Shown here piece by piece: positions 36,401 to 43,889 of a DNA stretch of 64,000 nt (the stretch's first letter is position 1; each line of letters begins with the position of its first letter). The notes beneath the pieces were generated by a model. The model saw only the letters and a program-made list of their open reading frames with translations. It did not search any database and was not told the DNA's origin. A program made the position numbers and the translations under genes. The stretch spans positions 1,151,501 to 1,215,500 of the forward strand of contig JAFMOC010000159.1 in NCBI GenBank assembly GCA_019802505.1. The letters run 5' to 3'. The stretch is from Corydoras sp. C115 (Eukaryota; Chordata; Actinopteri; Siluriformes; Callichthyidae).

Positions 36401-39009
36401 TGCAACTTTCATAATTTTGACAAGTGATATTTTTATACAGAGCTTACATTTGCCTGTAGTGTTTTCAATGAAGGTTTATTTATTGAATACTCCACTCCTG
36501 TAGAATAGGATTAAGCAGAAGTTAATGAATGAATTAAAATAATAATAATAATAATGTGGAACAGGGTGGCACAGTGGCTTAGTGGTTAGCACGTTCGCCC
36601 CTCAGCGCTAGGGATTCCCGGTTCAAATCCCCATCTGGGTGGAGTTTACATGTTCTCCCCGTGTCCGCGTGGGTTTCCTCCGGGTTCTCCGGTTTCCTCC
36701 CACAGTCCAAAAACATGGATCAAGTCAATTGAATTCTCCAAATTCCCCCATATATAGTGTGTCTGTGTGAGTGAGTGTGTGTCATGCGATAGATTGGCGC
36801 CCTGTCATGGGTGTATCTGCCCAGCACCTGAAACATTCTCCCCTGGATGGGCATGGGGAACCCCCCCCCCCCCCCCAACAACCCTAATATAGGATAAAGA
36901 GGAAGATAATGGATGGATGGATAGATAATGTGGAACTGCACGGTGGCATATTTGCCTCTCAGCACTGTGGATCCAGGTCTGAATCCCGATCTGGGTGGAG
37001 TTTTCATGTTCTCCTCATGTCTGCATGGGTTTTCTAACGGTTCTCTGGTTTCCTCCTTCAGTCCGAAAAAAAGTGTGTCTTTATGTGAGTGTTTGCCCAG
37101 CAATAGTTGGGGCCCAGCAACCAAAACCCTCCTCCACGATCCTAGTATAGGATTAAGCATAAAATAATGAGATGCTATAACAAGATTGGTGATTGGTCAC
37201 GTGTTTCAGAGGTTGTTTTAAACCCAGTTTTAAAACCTTATAAAGACTAGATGTTTATGTTTTTATGCCCCGTTTGTCTTGAGAGCATAGAAAACACTTT
37301 CATTAGAAAGACTGGACACTTTATTTGCACATCTAATTAATGCAGTGATTCTCAATTATTTCCTGTTAAGGCCCCCCTAGGAAAAAGAAAACATTTTGCG
37401 CGCCCCCCCCCCCCCCCCCCCCCCCGTAGTATGATTTGTCTATAAATTTGTTCTAAGTACACCTCTTTTATAACAATGTCTGCTTATTAACAATAAAGAA
37501 AACAAAAGAGAAAGAAATATAGATCAACTTAGAACAAAGAATAATTTTATTAACTTTGTTTTTTAGTTTGTAACAGAAACGAATGAAATCCTTATTTAAA
37601 CTAGAAATATTTTTAAACTGACTGGAATTTAATACTGAAAAATGAAATGAAATAAAATCAATAAATAATAGTACATTCAAATTCATCAGCAACATTTTTT
37701 TTTTTATCAAAATAATGAAGTCAGAACTAATGTCTCCAATGCGCCCGTTTTGCAACACAGCTTTTCTGAAGTAGTTTTCATAAAGCGGTATGATTGCTGG
37801 ATATACGCGTCACGTTTACGATTTAAAAACTCAAGCGGTTATCAGTGTGATTGGGGTGTAATGTCTTTAAGTGACGCCTTCATTTATTTGGCTTCACGCT
37901 GTCCGCTGCCAACATTTAAAGACACAGAAGACACACCGGTCTTTCTTCGTCTCCACCTCAGTTACAGTGAAGTTACAGTTACAGTGAAGCCAGGCGCTAC
38001 ATAAGCTTCGACATTGTTTTCTCGTTTTAGCTTTTTATTATCTTCGTCTCTCTCCGCTTTTCTCTGTTAAATATTTGTCCGGCGGCACGGTGGCTTAGTG
38101 TTTAGCATGTTCGCCTCTCAGCACTAGGGATTCCCGGTTCGAATCCCCATCTGGGTGGAGTTTCCATGTTCTCCCCGTGTCCGCGTGGGTTTCCTCCGGG
38201 TTCTCCGGTTTCCTCCCACAGTCCAAAAACATGGATCAAGTTAATTGAGTTCTCTGAATTGCCCCATATAGAGTGTGTCTGTGTGAGTGAGTGTGTGCCC
38301 AGCGATGGATTGGTGTCCTGTCCTGGGTGTATCTGCCCAGCGCCCGAGATGTTCTCCCCTGGATGGGCATGGGGAACCCCACCGCGACCCTAATAGAGGA
38401 TAAAGCGGGAGATAATGAATGAATGAATGAATTAATTAATGTGTGAAGAATGTGAATGTGAAGCTTATTGAAGTTTTATTAAAACGGATTTCAGTTCAGC
38501 GGATTCTGCGCAGTACGAACCTTGGAAAGGCACTCGTCACGTCACTATCAGAACCCGACTTAAGTCGCGAGATCAGGGATTTATTTGTTCTTAAATAAAA
38601 GTTTCGACTAAAGCCATGTAAATACTCAGTCTCTCGACATCGCACCCCGAAAAAAATAAACACCCTTTATTTGTTCGAAGTACTTCGATTGCGAATCCGA
38701 GGACCACGTGACCTCGGCGCGTGAAGCCCCTCCTCCGCAACTTTATTTCGCGGGAAATTTTTCTTTATGAAATAAATAAACGACGAGAAAATCGGTACAC
38801 AACTTACCGACCCTTATATACCAAACAATATACTGTATGCACCGTCAAGTTAGAATTACCAAGTACGTTTGACACTTAACAGTTTTCACAACAATATTTC
38901 GACTTCAGAGTTAAGACATACTCACAGCGCATCCACAGTCGCCTCCGTCCAGGCTTCTCTTTTTGATCTCGGGGGAGAAAAACGACTTGATGCTTTTTTG
39001 TCCGATCAT
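25066..39009 (-). CDS. ung: UNG, uracil-DNA glycosylase, two alternative first exons
   Basis: UNG cuts uracil from DNA and starts base-excision repair in nucleus and mitochondrion. Six coding exons follow each other in phase: 34483-34139 (1B), 33416-33321, 31040-30943, 27387-27299, 26340-26162 and 25206-25066. A further upstream exon, 39009-38926 (1A), can splice to an acceptor inside 1B at 34315. The 1B product is 315 residues and the 1A product 287, near the usual family length. Active-site features in 1B numbering are GQDPYHG (Asp156, Tyr158), LLLN with Asn215, HPSPLS with His279, and Leu283 as the intercalating residue. The C-terminus IDWKAL is typical. Introns hold a Tc1 element, LINE pieces, SINEs and a (TA)n tract, but no exon is interrupted. 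It lies head-to-head with ALKBH2. A polyadenylation signal lies at 24795-24800. Confidence 0.96.
25743..26135. repeat. Direct repeat copy 1, UNG intron 5
   Basis: It shares with 26955-27285 the ordered blocks AATTAAATGTTTTTGAGAAGG, GCATCAGAGTATTTATAG, AGTTGCATATGCCTTTTTTG and TTAATAGCAACAAGACAGT. It lies 27 bp downstream (transcript sense) of UNG exon 5. Confidence 0.75.
26162..26340 (-). CDS. ung: UNG exon 5
   Basis: It encodes VLLLNAVLTVRAHQANSHKD, then WGSYAQKKGAAINR, and includes the uracil-binding Asn. The acceptor is CGCTGCAG and the donor GTATGT. The exon is flanked in its two introns by a direct repeat of roughly 350-400 bp. Confidence 0.95.
26497..26622 (+). repeat. SINE A, internally deleted, in UNG intron 4
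   Basis: The head GGCGGCACGGTGGC is joined to the 3' third. The duplication GATAGYTACTTAGA (one mismatch) shows the copy inserted as one unit. Confidence 0.88.
26955..27285. repeat. Direct repeat copy 2, UNG intron 4
   Basis: Same orientation as 25743-26135, with moderate divergence and a small deletion around CTTCTGTATGCA. It ends 14 bp from UNG exon 4. Confidence 0.75.
27299..27387 (-). CDS. ung: UNG exon 4
   Basis: It encodes LLNIYKELMVDIEGFQHPGH and GDLTGWAKQG. The acceptor is TTTGCAG and the donor GTTGGA. About 20 bases upstream of the exon in transcript direction begins a 76-bp (TA)n plus (TG)n microsatellite. Confidence 0.94.
27409..27499. repeat. (TA)n then (CA)n microsatellite beside UNG exon 4
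   Basis: About 76 bp of TA plus CA repeats, starting 21 bases upstream of the exon 4 acceptor in transcript sense. Confidence 0.92.
27566..29174 (-). mobile_element. Tc1-like (DD34E) transposon in UNG intron 3, transposase broken
   Basis: The ends CAGTTGTGATCAAATTTATT are inverted and flanked by TA (27564-27565, 29175-29176). Transposase pieces run 28790-28554 (helix-turn-helix, GRGRKK), 28585-28337 (TPRRTPLLTPKNK) and 28330-27785 (QQDNDPKHT, SPDLNPIENIWW, ending KGCCTKY). At least two frameshifts separate them. It lies in the same orientation as UNG. Confidence 0.92.
29760..30425 (-). mobile_element. LINE fragment upstream of the RT domain, in UNG intron 3
   Basis: The minus strand reads RRKLTAGVKRAKAKYSLKIQ, then PWSIWQGIKCITDYKTRD, typical of the linker between endonuclease and reverse transcriptase in fish LINEs (L2/CR1/Rex-like). 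The upstream part is in a shifted frame. Confidence 0.75.
30430..30940. other. UNG intron 3, nothing recognised
   Basis: AT-rich intron sequence between a LINE fragment and UNG exon 3. Confidence 0.4.
30943..31040 (-). CDS. ung: UNG exon 3, catalytic water-activating loop
   Basis: It carries VVVLGQDPYHGPNQAHG and GLCFSV, followed by the proline loop SVPPPP. It holds the catalytic Asp and the uracil-pocket Tyr and Phe. The acceptor is TTTTTAG, the donor GTAATA, and the exon ends in phase 2. Confidence 0.95.
31378..31481 (-). repeat. SINE A, old fragment
   Basis: Degraded 3' half (CCCCATGCCCATCCTGGAGA) in UNG intron 2. Confidence 0.65.
31930..33240 (-). mobile_element. 5'-truncated LINE, reverse transcriptase and C-terminal part, in UNG intron 2
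   Basis: On the minus strand a reverse transcriptase core is read (QEEQCGFHPGRGTLDQLFTL, CFVDLEKAFD, GLRQGCPLSPVLF, LLFADDVVLL), then YVPTLTYGHELWV and the typical end GRRPRGRPRTRWRDYI. One in-frame TGA (about 32327) interrupts an otherwise open 424-codon frame. The 5' cut lies about 80 bp from UNG exon 2. Clade not assigned. Confidence 0.88.
33321..33416 (-). CDS. ung: UNG exon 2
   Basis: The exon has 32 codons with acceptor TTCCACAG and donor GTGAGT. It encodes LMSFVDEER, then VFTWTEMCDIEN. The frame is phase 0 at both ends. Confidence 0.93.
33807..34087 (-). repeat. SINE A, head-truncated, in UNG intron 1
   Basis: The tail and body are present, but it stops at CCCAGATGG with the B and A boxes missing. 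Duplications TCAATAAATTCCA lie at 33794-33806 and 34094-34106. Confidence 0.88.
34139..34483 (-). CDS. ung: UNG exon 1B, mitochondrial-type start plus shared N-terminal part
   Basis: It has 115 codons from the ATG at 34483 to donor GTAATT at 34138. Residues 1-56 are rich in Arg and Lys with few acidic residues, as expected of a mitochondrial presequence. A second start at 34399 (MKLRGRHAYTLLRNACG) would give an even more typical presequence. From residue 57 (34315) on, the sequence is shared with the nuclear form: SPEQLERIAKSKAAALERL, then GESWRRALGGEFGKAYF. The junction CCCTCACAG|GTA at 34316 works as an internal acceptor, but its pyrimidine tract is weak. Confidence 0.88.
35262..35609 (-). 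repeat. SINE A, full, ATGG-tail type
   Basis: Full copy with the exact duplication CATTGTTGAGATCC (35248-35261, 35610-35623). Confidence 0.92.
35655..35845 (+). repeat. HE1-like SINE, partial
   Basis: It shares CACCTAACCTCAATTGCT, GCCCACTGCTCCGGGCAC and GACAAATTCCTCTG with the copy at 15607; the head is degraded. Confidence 0.6.
36101..36530 (+). repeat. SINE A, degraded and split
   Basis: Head and body at 36101-36386; the tail (GGATTAAGCAGAAGTTAATG) reappears at about 36508 after an unrelated insert of about 110 bp. Confidence 0.75.
36563..36924 (+). repeat. SINE A, full, ATGG-tail type
   Basis: Full copy with a run of C in the 3' region; exact duplication ATAATGTGGAAC (36551-36562, 36925-36936). 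Confidence 0.9.
36937..37171 (+). repeat. SINE A, shortened and diverged
   Basis: Third copy of a head-to-tail cluster; older by divergence, with internal deletions. Confidence 0.75.
37343..38040. mobile_element. Inverted, truncated copy of the 3846-4670 element
   Basis: It starts CAGTGATTCTCAATTATTTC and runs as the reverse complement of the 3846-4670 element, including a poly-C run at 37405-37425 that mirrors its poly-G. The second end is missing before the SINE at 38081. Confidence 0.75.
38081..38430 (+). repeat. SINE A, full, in the UNG 1A-1B intron
   Basis: Full copy close to the family consensus, ending (GAAT)n. It cuts off the end of the hAT-like copy at 37343. Confidence 0.9.
38746..38757. 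promoter_or_regulatory. E2F-type site TTTCGCGGGAAA in UNG intron after exon 1A
   Basis: This is a near-palindromic E2F consensus about 170 bp downstream of exon 1A inside a CpG-richer stretch. An E-box CCACGTGAC lies 40 bp away at 38704-38712. Human UNG is cell-cycle regulated, so an E2F site here is plausible, but binding is not shown by sequence alone. Confidence 0.5.
38926..39009 (-). CDS. ung: UNG exon 1A, nuclear (UNG2-type) first exon with PIP box
   Basis: The ATG is at 39009-39007 and there are 28 codons, then donor GTGAGT at 38925. The peptide begins MIGQKSIKSFFSP. QKSIKSFF fits the PCNA-interacting box at the start of vertebrate UNG2 (human begins MIGQKTLYSFF). Basic residues KKR follow. 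It ends in phase 0, matching the internal acceptor at 34316/34315 in exon 1B. It is too short to stand out as an open frame. Confidence 0.9.
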
Positions 39010-39145
39010 CTTTAACAGGCAGATTATTCACACGTAACAATGGTAATCTTCTGTAGGTCGCGCATGCACTAATCTAACGTGGAAAGACTTTCAACTCCCG
39101 GCAAATAAAATTTCAGCCAATGGAAATGCACCATGATGTCATCAG
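39010..39145. promoter_or_regulatory. Divergent UNG (1A) / ALKBH2 promoter region
   Basis: This stretch lies immediately upstream of the UNG nuclear start and upstream of ALKBH2 in the other direction. It holds an NRF1-like GCGCATGCA (39060-39068), a CCAAT box (39117-39121) and a CRE-like TGATGTCAT (39134-39142). Head-to-head UNG/ALKBH2 is also the mammalian arrangement. Which bases are used is inference. Confidence 0.5.
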
Positions 39146-39298
39146 TGCTGCATGTCAAAATAAATTTTACCCTAGAATCAGATAATATTTCACGTTAAAA
39201 GCCGATATTCCAATGAATTTGTAAAATGTTACGATTAGTTACGATTAGACTACTTGTTACTAGAATTATCTGGACCAATATCATATATTGATAGTCAT

Positions 39299-40085
39299 TG
39301 GGGCAGTTGTAAGCTTGTGGTTAATGAACCAGTCTTGTGACCTGAAGGCACTCGGATCGATTCCCAGTCCCAACAAGTAGAGCTGTGCGATGAATTTTGG
39401 TATCGATCCGAGAACCAAGAATTTTGGTATCGATCCGATACCAAGTAAATACAGGGCCAATATCGCGATATTCGATACCGATACCGATACTTTTTAATAT
39501 TTAAGCTTCATTGATCCAAAAGACCTAGTATAGAATTTCACCAAACATTGTAGGTGACAACAAAATAATGTATCCCAATCAACATCTTTGTTTAGAAACA
39601 ATGGAACAGTAATAAAACAAAGTTTGCTTTAACGTGAGGAAAATAAATATTTTTGAGGTAAGAAACGATAAAACAAATATATTTTTTTCAAATATAATTT
39701 TGTGTATGGTTTTGGGTGTGCTGTGTGCTTTTTCATGTGCTTAAATAAGTTTGTTGTGTTTCCTGTGCACCTAATAGACTTTTTGCAAACTGAACAGGTT
39801 GCTGATGTCGCATTTTCGGCTGTAAAATACAGCCAAACAGCGCTTCTCTTTCTTTCAGACATCTTTTATTTATCTCCCACCCTGAGTCTCTCTCTCCGTA
39901 CTGTGACGTGTCCGCACAGCTCTACCAACAAGTACTGTCGTTGAAGTGTCTTTAGGCAAAGGACCTAACCCAAATTGCTCCCTGGGCGCCATATACAAAG
40001 CTGTCCACCGCCCCGGGCACGTGTGCTCACTTTACCTGTGTGTGTTTTTCACTGCACAGATGAGTGGACAGTACAGTAGGCAAAA
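39299..40085 (+). repeat. HE1-like SINE interrupted by the 39378-39924 hAT element
   Basis: The head (39299-39377, TTGTGGTTAATGAACCAG) and body (39933-40085, CCCAAATTGCTCCCTGGG) of one SINE are separated by the hAT element and its 8-bp duplication. Confidence 0.75.
39378..39924 (-). mobile_element. hAT-like element carrying a BED zinc-finger exon
   Basis: The perfect 12-bp inverted ends TAGAGCTGTGCG and CGCACAGCTCTA are flanked by CCAACAAG on both sides (39370-39377, 39925-39932). Subterminal GGTATCGATCCGA and GATACCGATACC repeats are present. On the minus strand, 39862-39629 encodes MSERKRSAVWLYFT, then CSVCKKSI and LFKHMKKH, a BED finger start of a hAT transposase; the rest is deleted. It lies between UNG and ALKBH2. 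Confidence 0.9.
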
Positions 40086-40182
40086 AAAAAAATCACTTTA
40101 TGAATTTGTAAAACGTTATGATTGGTATTTTTTCCCTAAAAAACAATCTAGCTGTTGCTAGAAATATCTTTACTTTAACGAG

Positions 40183-40743
40183 AGAGGCACAGTGGCTTAG
40201 TGGTTAGCATGTCCACCTCTCATCATAAGAGATCAAGGTTCGAATCCTGATCTGGGAGGAGTTTCCGGTTTACTCCCACTCAATCCCAGTTTAAAAACAT
40301 GTATTTAAGGGGAATTGGCTGCTCTAAATAGCCCCTATATAGTGTGTGTGTCTGTGCGATAGATTGGAGCCCTGTCCTGGGTGTATCTGCCCAACGCCCA
40401 AAATGTTCTCCCCTGAATCTTGTCCCGTGACTATAGTATAGGATCAGAATTAGAATCTTTATTTATGCCTAATACCAGGAATTTTGTTTGGTGCAGGTGT
40501 CAACATACAGTATATACATATACACTCTTCAATAAAATGGCAAAAAAATAAATATTATATATAGACACAGAATAAAATAAACAATAATATTGAGATAAAA
40601 ATATAACACTGGCACAAGCAGACATGCCACTGAGTAAGTAGGTGTAAATATGCGGTTAATGCCAGGGGGAGAATTAAAGTGGTGGAATGTGGGAATAGTC
40701 CTTATTCGGTAAGCTTATAGCAGAAAATAATAGATGGATGGAT
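40183..40743 (+). repeat. SINE A, old, with an insert before its tail
   Basis: Diverged body at 40183-40445; the tail (AGCAGAAAATAATAGATGGA) is at about 40719. About 270 bp of A/T-rich sequence between them includes AGAATCTTTATTTATGCC, which resembles another dispersed fish repeat. Confidence 0.65.
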
Positions 40744-41019
40744 GACTTTAAAACCTTAGCATTACTATTTTGGACATGCTATGAAGTCATTTGTTAGTGC
40801 TTATTTTCTGTCAATAATGATACGGCTGGACAAACAGCTTTGCCATCACATTTAAGGACATTTTATAAAATGTTTTCTAATGAATAATTTACAAATAATA
40901 ATGAATACAGTGCTGATTATTAGCAAAACACAAATATATGTAAACTGACTACACATATTTTGTAATCTTAAACAGGTGCTCATAAGTACAAACAAATAGC
41001 TACAAATGTGAAAAGCAGC

Positions 41020-41230
41020 ATGTCAGTAGTAGAGGAGCAGGAGGAACATCATTCAGAAGATACTGGTGAAATGGAGGTAGCTACAGACAACAAAGCTGAA
41101 TTTCTCCATCCTGTCCCATGGCAAAAGATTGAAGCAGAGGGATTTGACTGCGACTATGGCTTACTTTTCTCTAAGGGGAAGGCAGATGTGCTATTCCTGC
41201 AACTGGAGGAGGAGGTGGACTACTTCACAG
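41020..41230 (+). CDS. alkbh2: ALKBH2 first recognised exon
   Basis: It has 70 codons plus one base and ends before donor GTACTA. An acidic N-terminus (EEQEEHHSED) is followed by WQKIEAEGFDCDYGLLFSKG and EEEVDYFT, which aligns with human EKEVEYFTG. Confidence 0.9.
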
Positions 41231-43853
41231 GTACTAACAGTATAAATGACTTTTTTACCCAGTCAAGCTTGGTATTTGTACTTCTCATTACTGTTTTTGA
41301 AGTATTGTTCATTTACAAAGAGATAGGTGAGCCTTAGTCTAACTTTGGATAATATGAACTCAGCATTTATTCATACTGTTGTATTTTAAATAAAAATACA
41401 ACATTGCCTACTGAAAGCCCTAAGAGTAAAGATTGTACTCAAAATTTTGACTCTAGTTGGTTGGTTTGTGACTTTTGGTCAGTTGGACAAAATTATTAAA
41501 ATTAGAAATGAAACATAGATGTATTATATAGTGTATATATAAATCATATGGGGTGGGCGAAGGGGGAAAGGAATGAGGACTGGAGACAGAATTTCACAAC
41601 AGGCTTTATTGCTGACACATTTGCATTTGAAAGACACCAGGCTAATTTACAGAATTATTCTTGCAAATGTGCCACATCCACCATCTCACCAGCTCGTGGT
41701 TGGTCTCTCTCCCCACGGCTTTTGATGTTCCCGGTTTTAAAAGAACAGACGGTCATTAGACGGAGCCGTGTCAGGTACATTAATTAACCGTAATCAAAGT
41801 CCATCGAGACGGCTCCGCCTTCTCCCCCGTGCCATGGCGATCCTGCTACAAACGCACACATTTTAACACTTCCCATTGATATACAATACATTTTTGTCAA
41901 TATTTCATTGTTAGAGAAACTGGAAACCGGTCAATCACCGATCAGCCTTCACTTCAAAAACCAGACTAGATTATGTCATGAAAGACCAGTTTATTAATAT
42001 TTATTTTTGTAATAAACACATTTATAATGTAGATGGCACGGTGGCTTAGTGGTTAGCATGTTCGCCTCTCAGCGCTAGGTTCGAATCCCAATCTGGTTTG
42101 AATCCCAATTTCCATGTTCTGGAACATGGATCAAGTCAATTGAGTCCTCCAAATCGCCCCATATAGAGTGTGTCTGTGTGAGTGAGTGTGTACCTAGCGA
42201 TAGATTATCCTGGGTGTATCTGCCCAGCGCCCGAAACGTTCTTTCCTGGATCAGCATGGGGAACCCCTGGATGGGATGGGATGGATGGGATGGAGGTAGT
42301 TCAGGTGCTTAAATCTGATTGGCTGAGCTGTTTCTCCAGCCGTGATACTATTGACAGTAATGCACACCACACATCACCTGACTCACATTCATATCAATGC
42401 ATGACATACATAATTTTAAATTATGTACCATAAATGGAAATACAGATTAATATAAACAGCAAGCCCATTCCCAATAACCACTAAGTATCCCATTACCTAG
42501 CAATCAATGTTTACTTTAAAAACTGAATTAGATTATGTGGTGGAAGACCAAGTTATTACCAAAAAAGGTTTTAATCAACACTTTGATTCATTAATTTGTT
42601 GATAAAATTTTTTTGGTAATAAGGCAGTCGAGGTTGTGTATTATTGTGAAAACACATTGTGCCTAATAACACCTCTTTTTTCCATGATTTATTATGGATA
42701 GGCGGCACGGTGGCTTAGTGGTTAGCACGTTCTCCTCTCAGCACTAGGGATTCCCGGTTCGAATCCCCATTTGGGTGGAGTTTCCATGTTCTCCCCGTGT
42801 CTGCGTGGGTTTCCTCCGGGTTCTCCGGTTTCCTCCCACAATCCAAAAACATGGATCAAGTCAATTGAACTTGATTGCCCCATATAGAGTGTGTGTGTGT
42901 GAGTGAGTGAGTGTGTGCCCAGCGATGGATTGGCGCCCTGTCCTGGGTCTATCTGCCCAGCGCCCGAAACGTTCTCCCCTGGATGGGCATGGGGAACCCC
43001 ACCGCGACCCTAATAGAGGATAAAGCGGGAGATAATGGATGAATGAATGAATTATTATGGATAAAAAATGCACATACGGCATGTCCTTTCACACCATATA
43101 GCTTTATTAACAGTGGTGCGTGTTAAGATATCAACTCTATTAAACTAAACGTTTTGTATTAAGTGTAATATCTTGTACTAAGCAGAACCTATATTTTTAC
43201 TTATGTGGGGTACAACTAATATTCTCTAAACCCATTTTTTCTTCTTTTATGGAAGGTAAAGATGCTGAGTTAAAACTCTATGGTAAGACTTACAGCATTC
43301 CCCGTAAGCAAGCAACTTATGGAGATGAAGGGTTGATGTATTCTTTTTCTGGAGTCCATCTTAAAGCCAGACCCTGGACGCCGACTCTAGAATATATGCG
43401 TGATGCTGTAACCAGAGTAACAGGACACACTTTCAACTTTGTTTTGATTAACAGGTAATTATGAGCTAGGAAAAAATCACATCACTTAATATGTCTAAAA
43501 TCTCTAATCTAAAAATAGAATGATGGGTCTTGTTTCTCAGATATAAAGATGGCCTAGACCACATTGGGGAGCACAGGGACGACGAGCGGGAGTTAGATAC
43601 GAGTTGTCCTATTGCATCAGTGTCTCTTGGAGCTTCTCGGGACTTCATTTTTCGACATAAAGATTGTAGAGGTGGGCAAAAAAAACATCACACTGGGCCT
43701 ATTAAAATGGAATTGGCTCATGGCAGTTTGCTTTTAATGAACTCGCCCACTAACACATACTGGTATCACAGCCTCCCAGTTCGAAGAAAAGTAAAGACAC
43801 CACGTATAAACCTAACCTTTCGACGCATCATTCAGTCACAGCAAACTAAATAA
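41020..43853 (+). CDS. alkbh2: ALKBH2, DNA dioxygenase for alkylation repair
   Basis: ALKBH2 is a nuclear Fe(II)/2-oxoglutarate dioxygenase that directly reverses 1-methyladenine and 3-methylcytosine in duplex DNA. Three exons (41020-41230, 43256-43454, 43541-43853) join in phase to 240 residues, against 261 in human. The Fe ligands are His148 and Asp150 (GEHRDDE) and His213 (NTYWYHSLPV). The 2-oxoglutarate-binding arginines are Arg225 and Arg231 (PRINLTFRR). RKQATYGD and FNFVLINRYKDG are classic family signatures. The ATG at 41020 has A at -3. The frame stays open upstream to a possible acceptor at 40975, so an upstream coding exon may be missing. The human PCNA-binding motif near residue 4 (RFLVK) is not seen. 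Intron 1 holds SINEs and a foldback MITE. Signal AATAAA is at 43883-43888. Confidence 0.95.
41545..41870. repeat. Unassigned repeat with GGAATGAGGACTGGAGACAG
   Basis: GC-richer than its surroundings and shares its first 35 or so bases with 63368-63405. It could be an LTR-like piece; no paired LTR or coding part is seen. In ALKBH2 intron 1. Confidence 0.4.
41880..42033. mobile_element. Foldback MITE, internal fragment
   Basis: It shares TTGTTAGAGAAACTGGAAAC and CTTCACTTCAAAAACCAGAC with the other copies; it is cut at the SINE at 42034. Confidence 0.65.
42034..42290 (+). repeat. SINE A, rearranged, in the UNG-ALKBH2 neighbourhood
   Basis: The head is complete, but the region after the B box is scrambled (TCGAATCCCAATCTGG then TTGAATCCCAATTTCC). 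The tail is a GGGATGGGATGG repeat. In ALKBH2 intron 1. Confidence 0.75.
42296..43110. mobile_element. Foldback MITE split by a SINE, in ALKBH2 intron 1
   Basis: The left part is 42296-42700 (TTAAATCTGATTGGCTGAGC, hairpin arm GTATTATTGTGAAAACACAT). It resumes after the SINE at 43052 (GGATAAAAAATGCACATACG). Confidence 0.7.
42701..43051 (+). repeat. SINE A, full, inside a foldback MITE
   Basis: Full copy with duplication TTATTATGGATA (42689-42700, 43052-43063). It splits a foldback MITE in ALKBH2 intron 1. Confidence 0.92.
43256..43454 (+). CDS. alkbh2: ALKBH2 middle exon, finger loop and substrate lid
   Basis: The acceptor is ATGGAAG and the donor GTAATT. It encodes the nucleotide-flipping finger loop (ELKLYGKTYS, where human has VQVFGKWHS), then IPRKQATYGD and HTFNFVLIN. 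Confidence 0.93.
43541..43853 (+). CDS. alkbh2: ALKBH2 last exon, dioxygenase core
   Basis: The acceptor is TTTCTCAG. It encodes YKDGLDHIGEHRDDERE through INLTFRR and stops with TAA at 43851-43853. All three iron ligands and both 2-oxoglutarate-binding arginines are present. Confidence 0.96.
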
Positions 43854-43882
43854 ACATTTTTGTTGCAATATTTTTTTTTTCA

Positions 43883-43888
43883 AATAAA
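43883..43888 (+). promoter_or_regulatory. ALKBH2 polyadenylation signal
   Basis: AATAAA begins 30 bases after the stop codon, giving a very short 3' UTR if used. Confidence 0.6.
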
Positions 43889-43889
43889 T

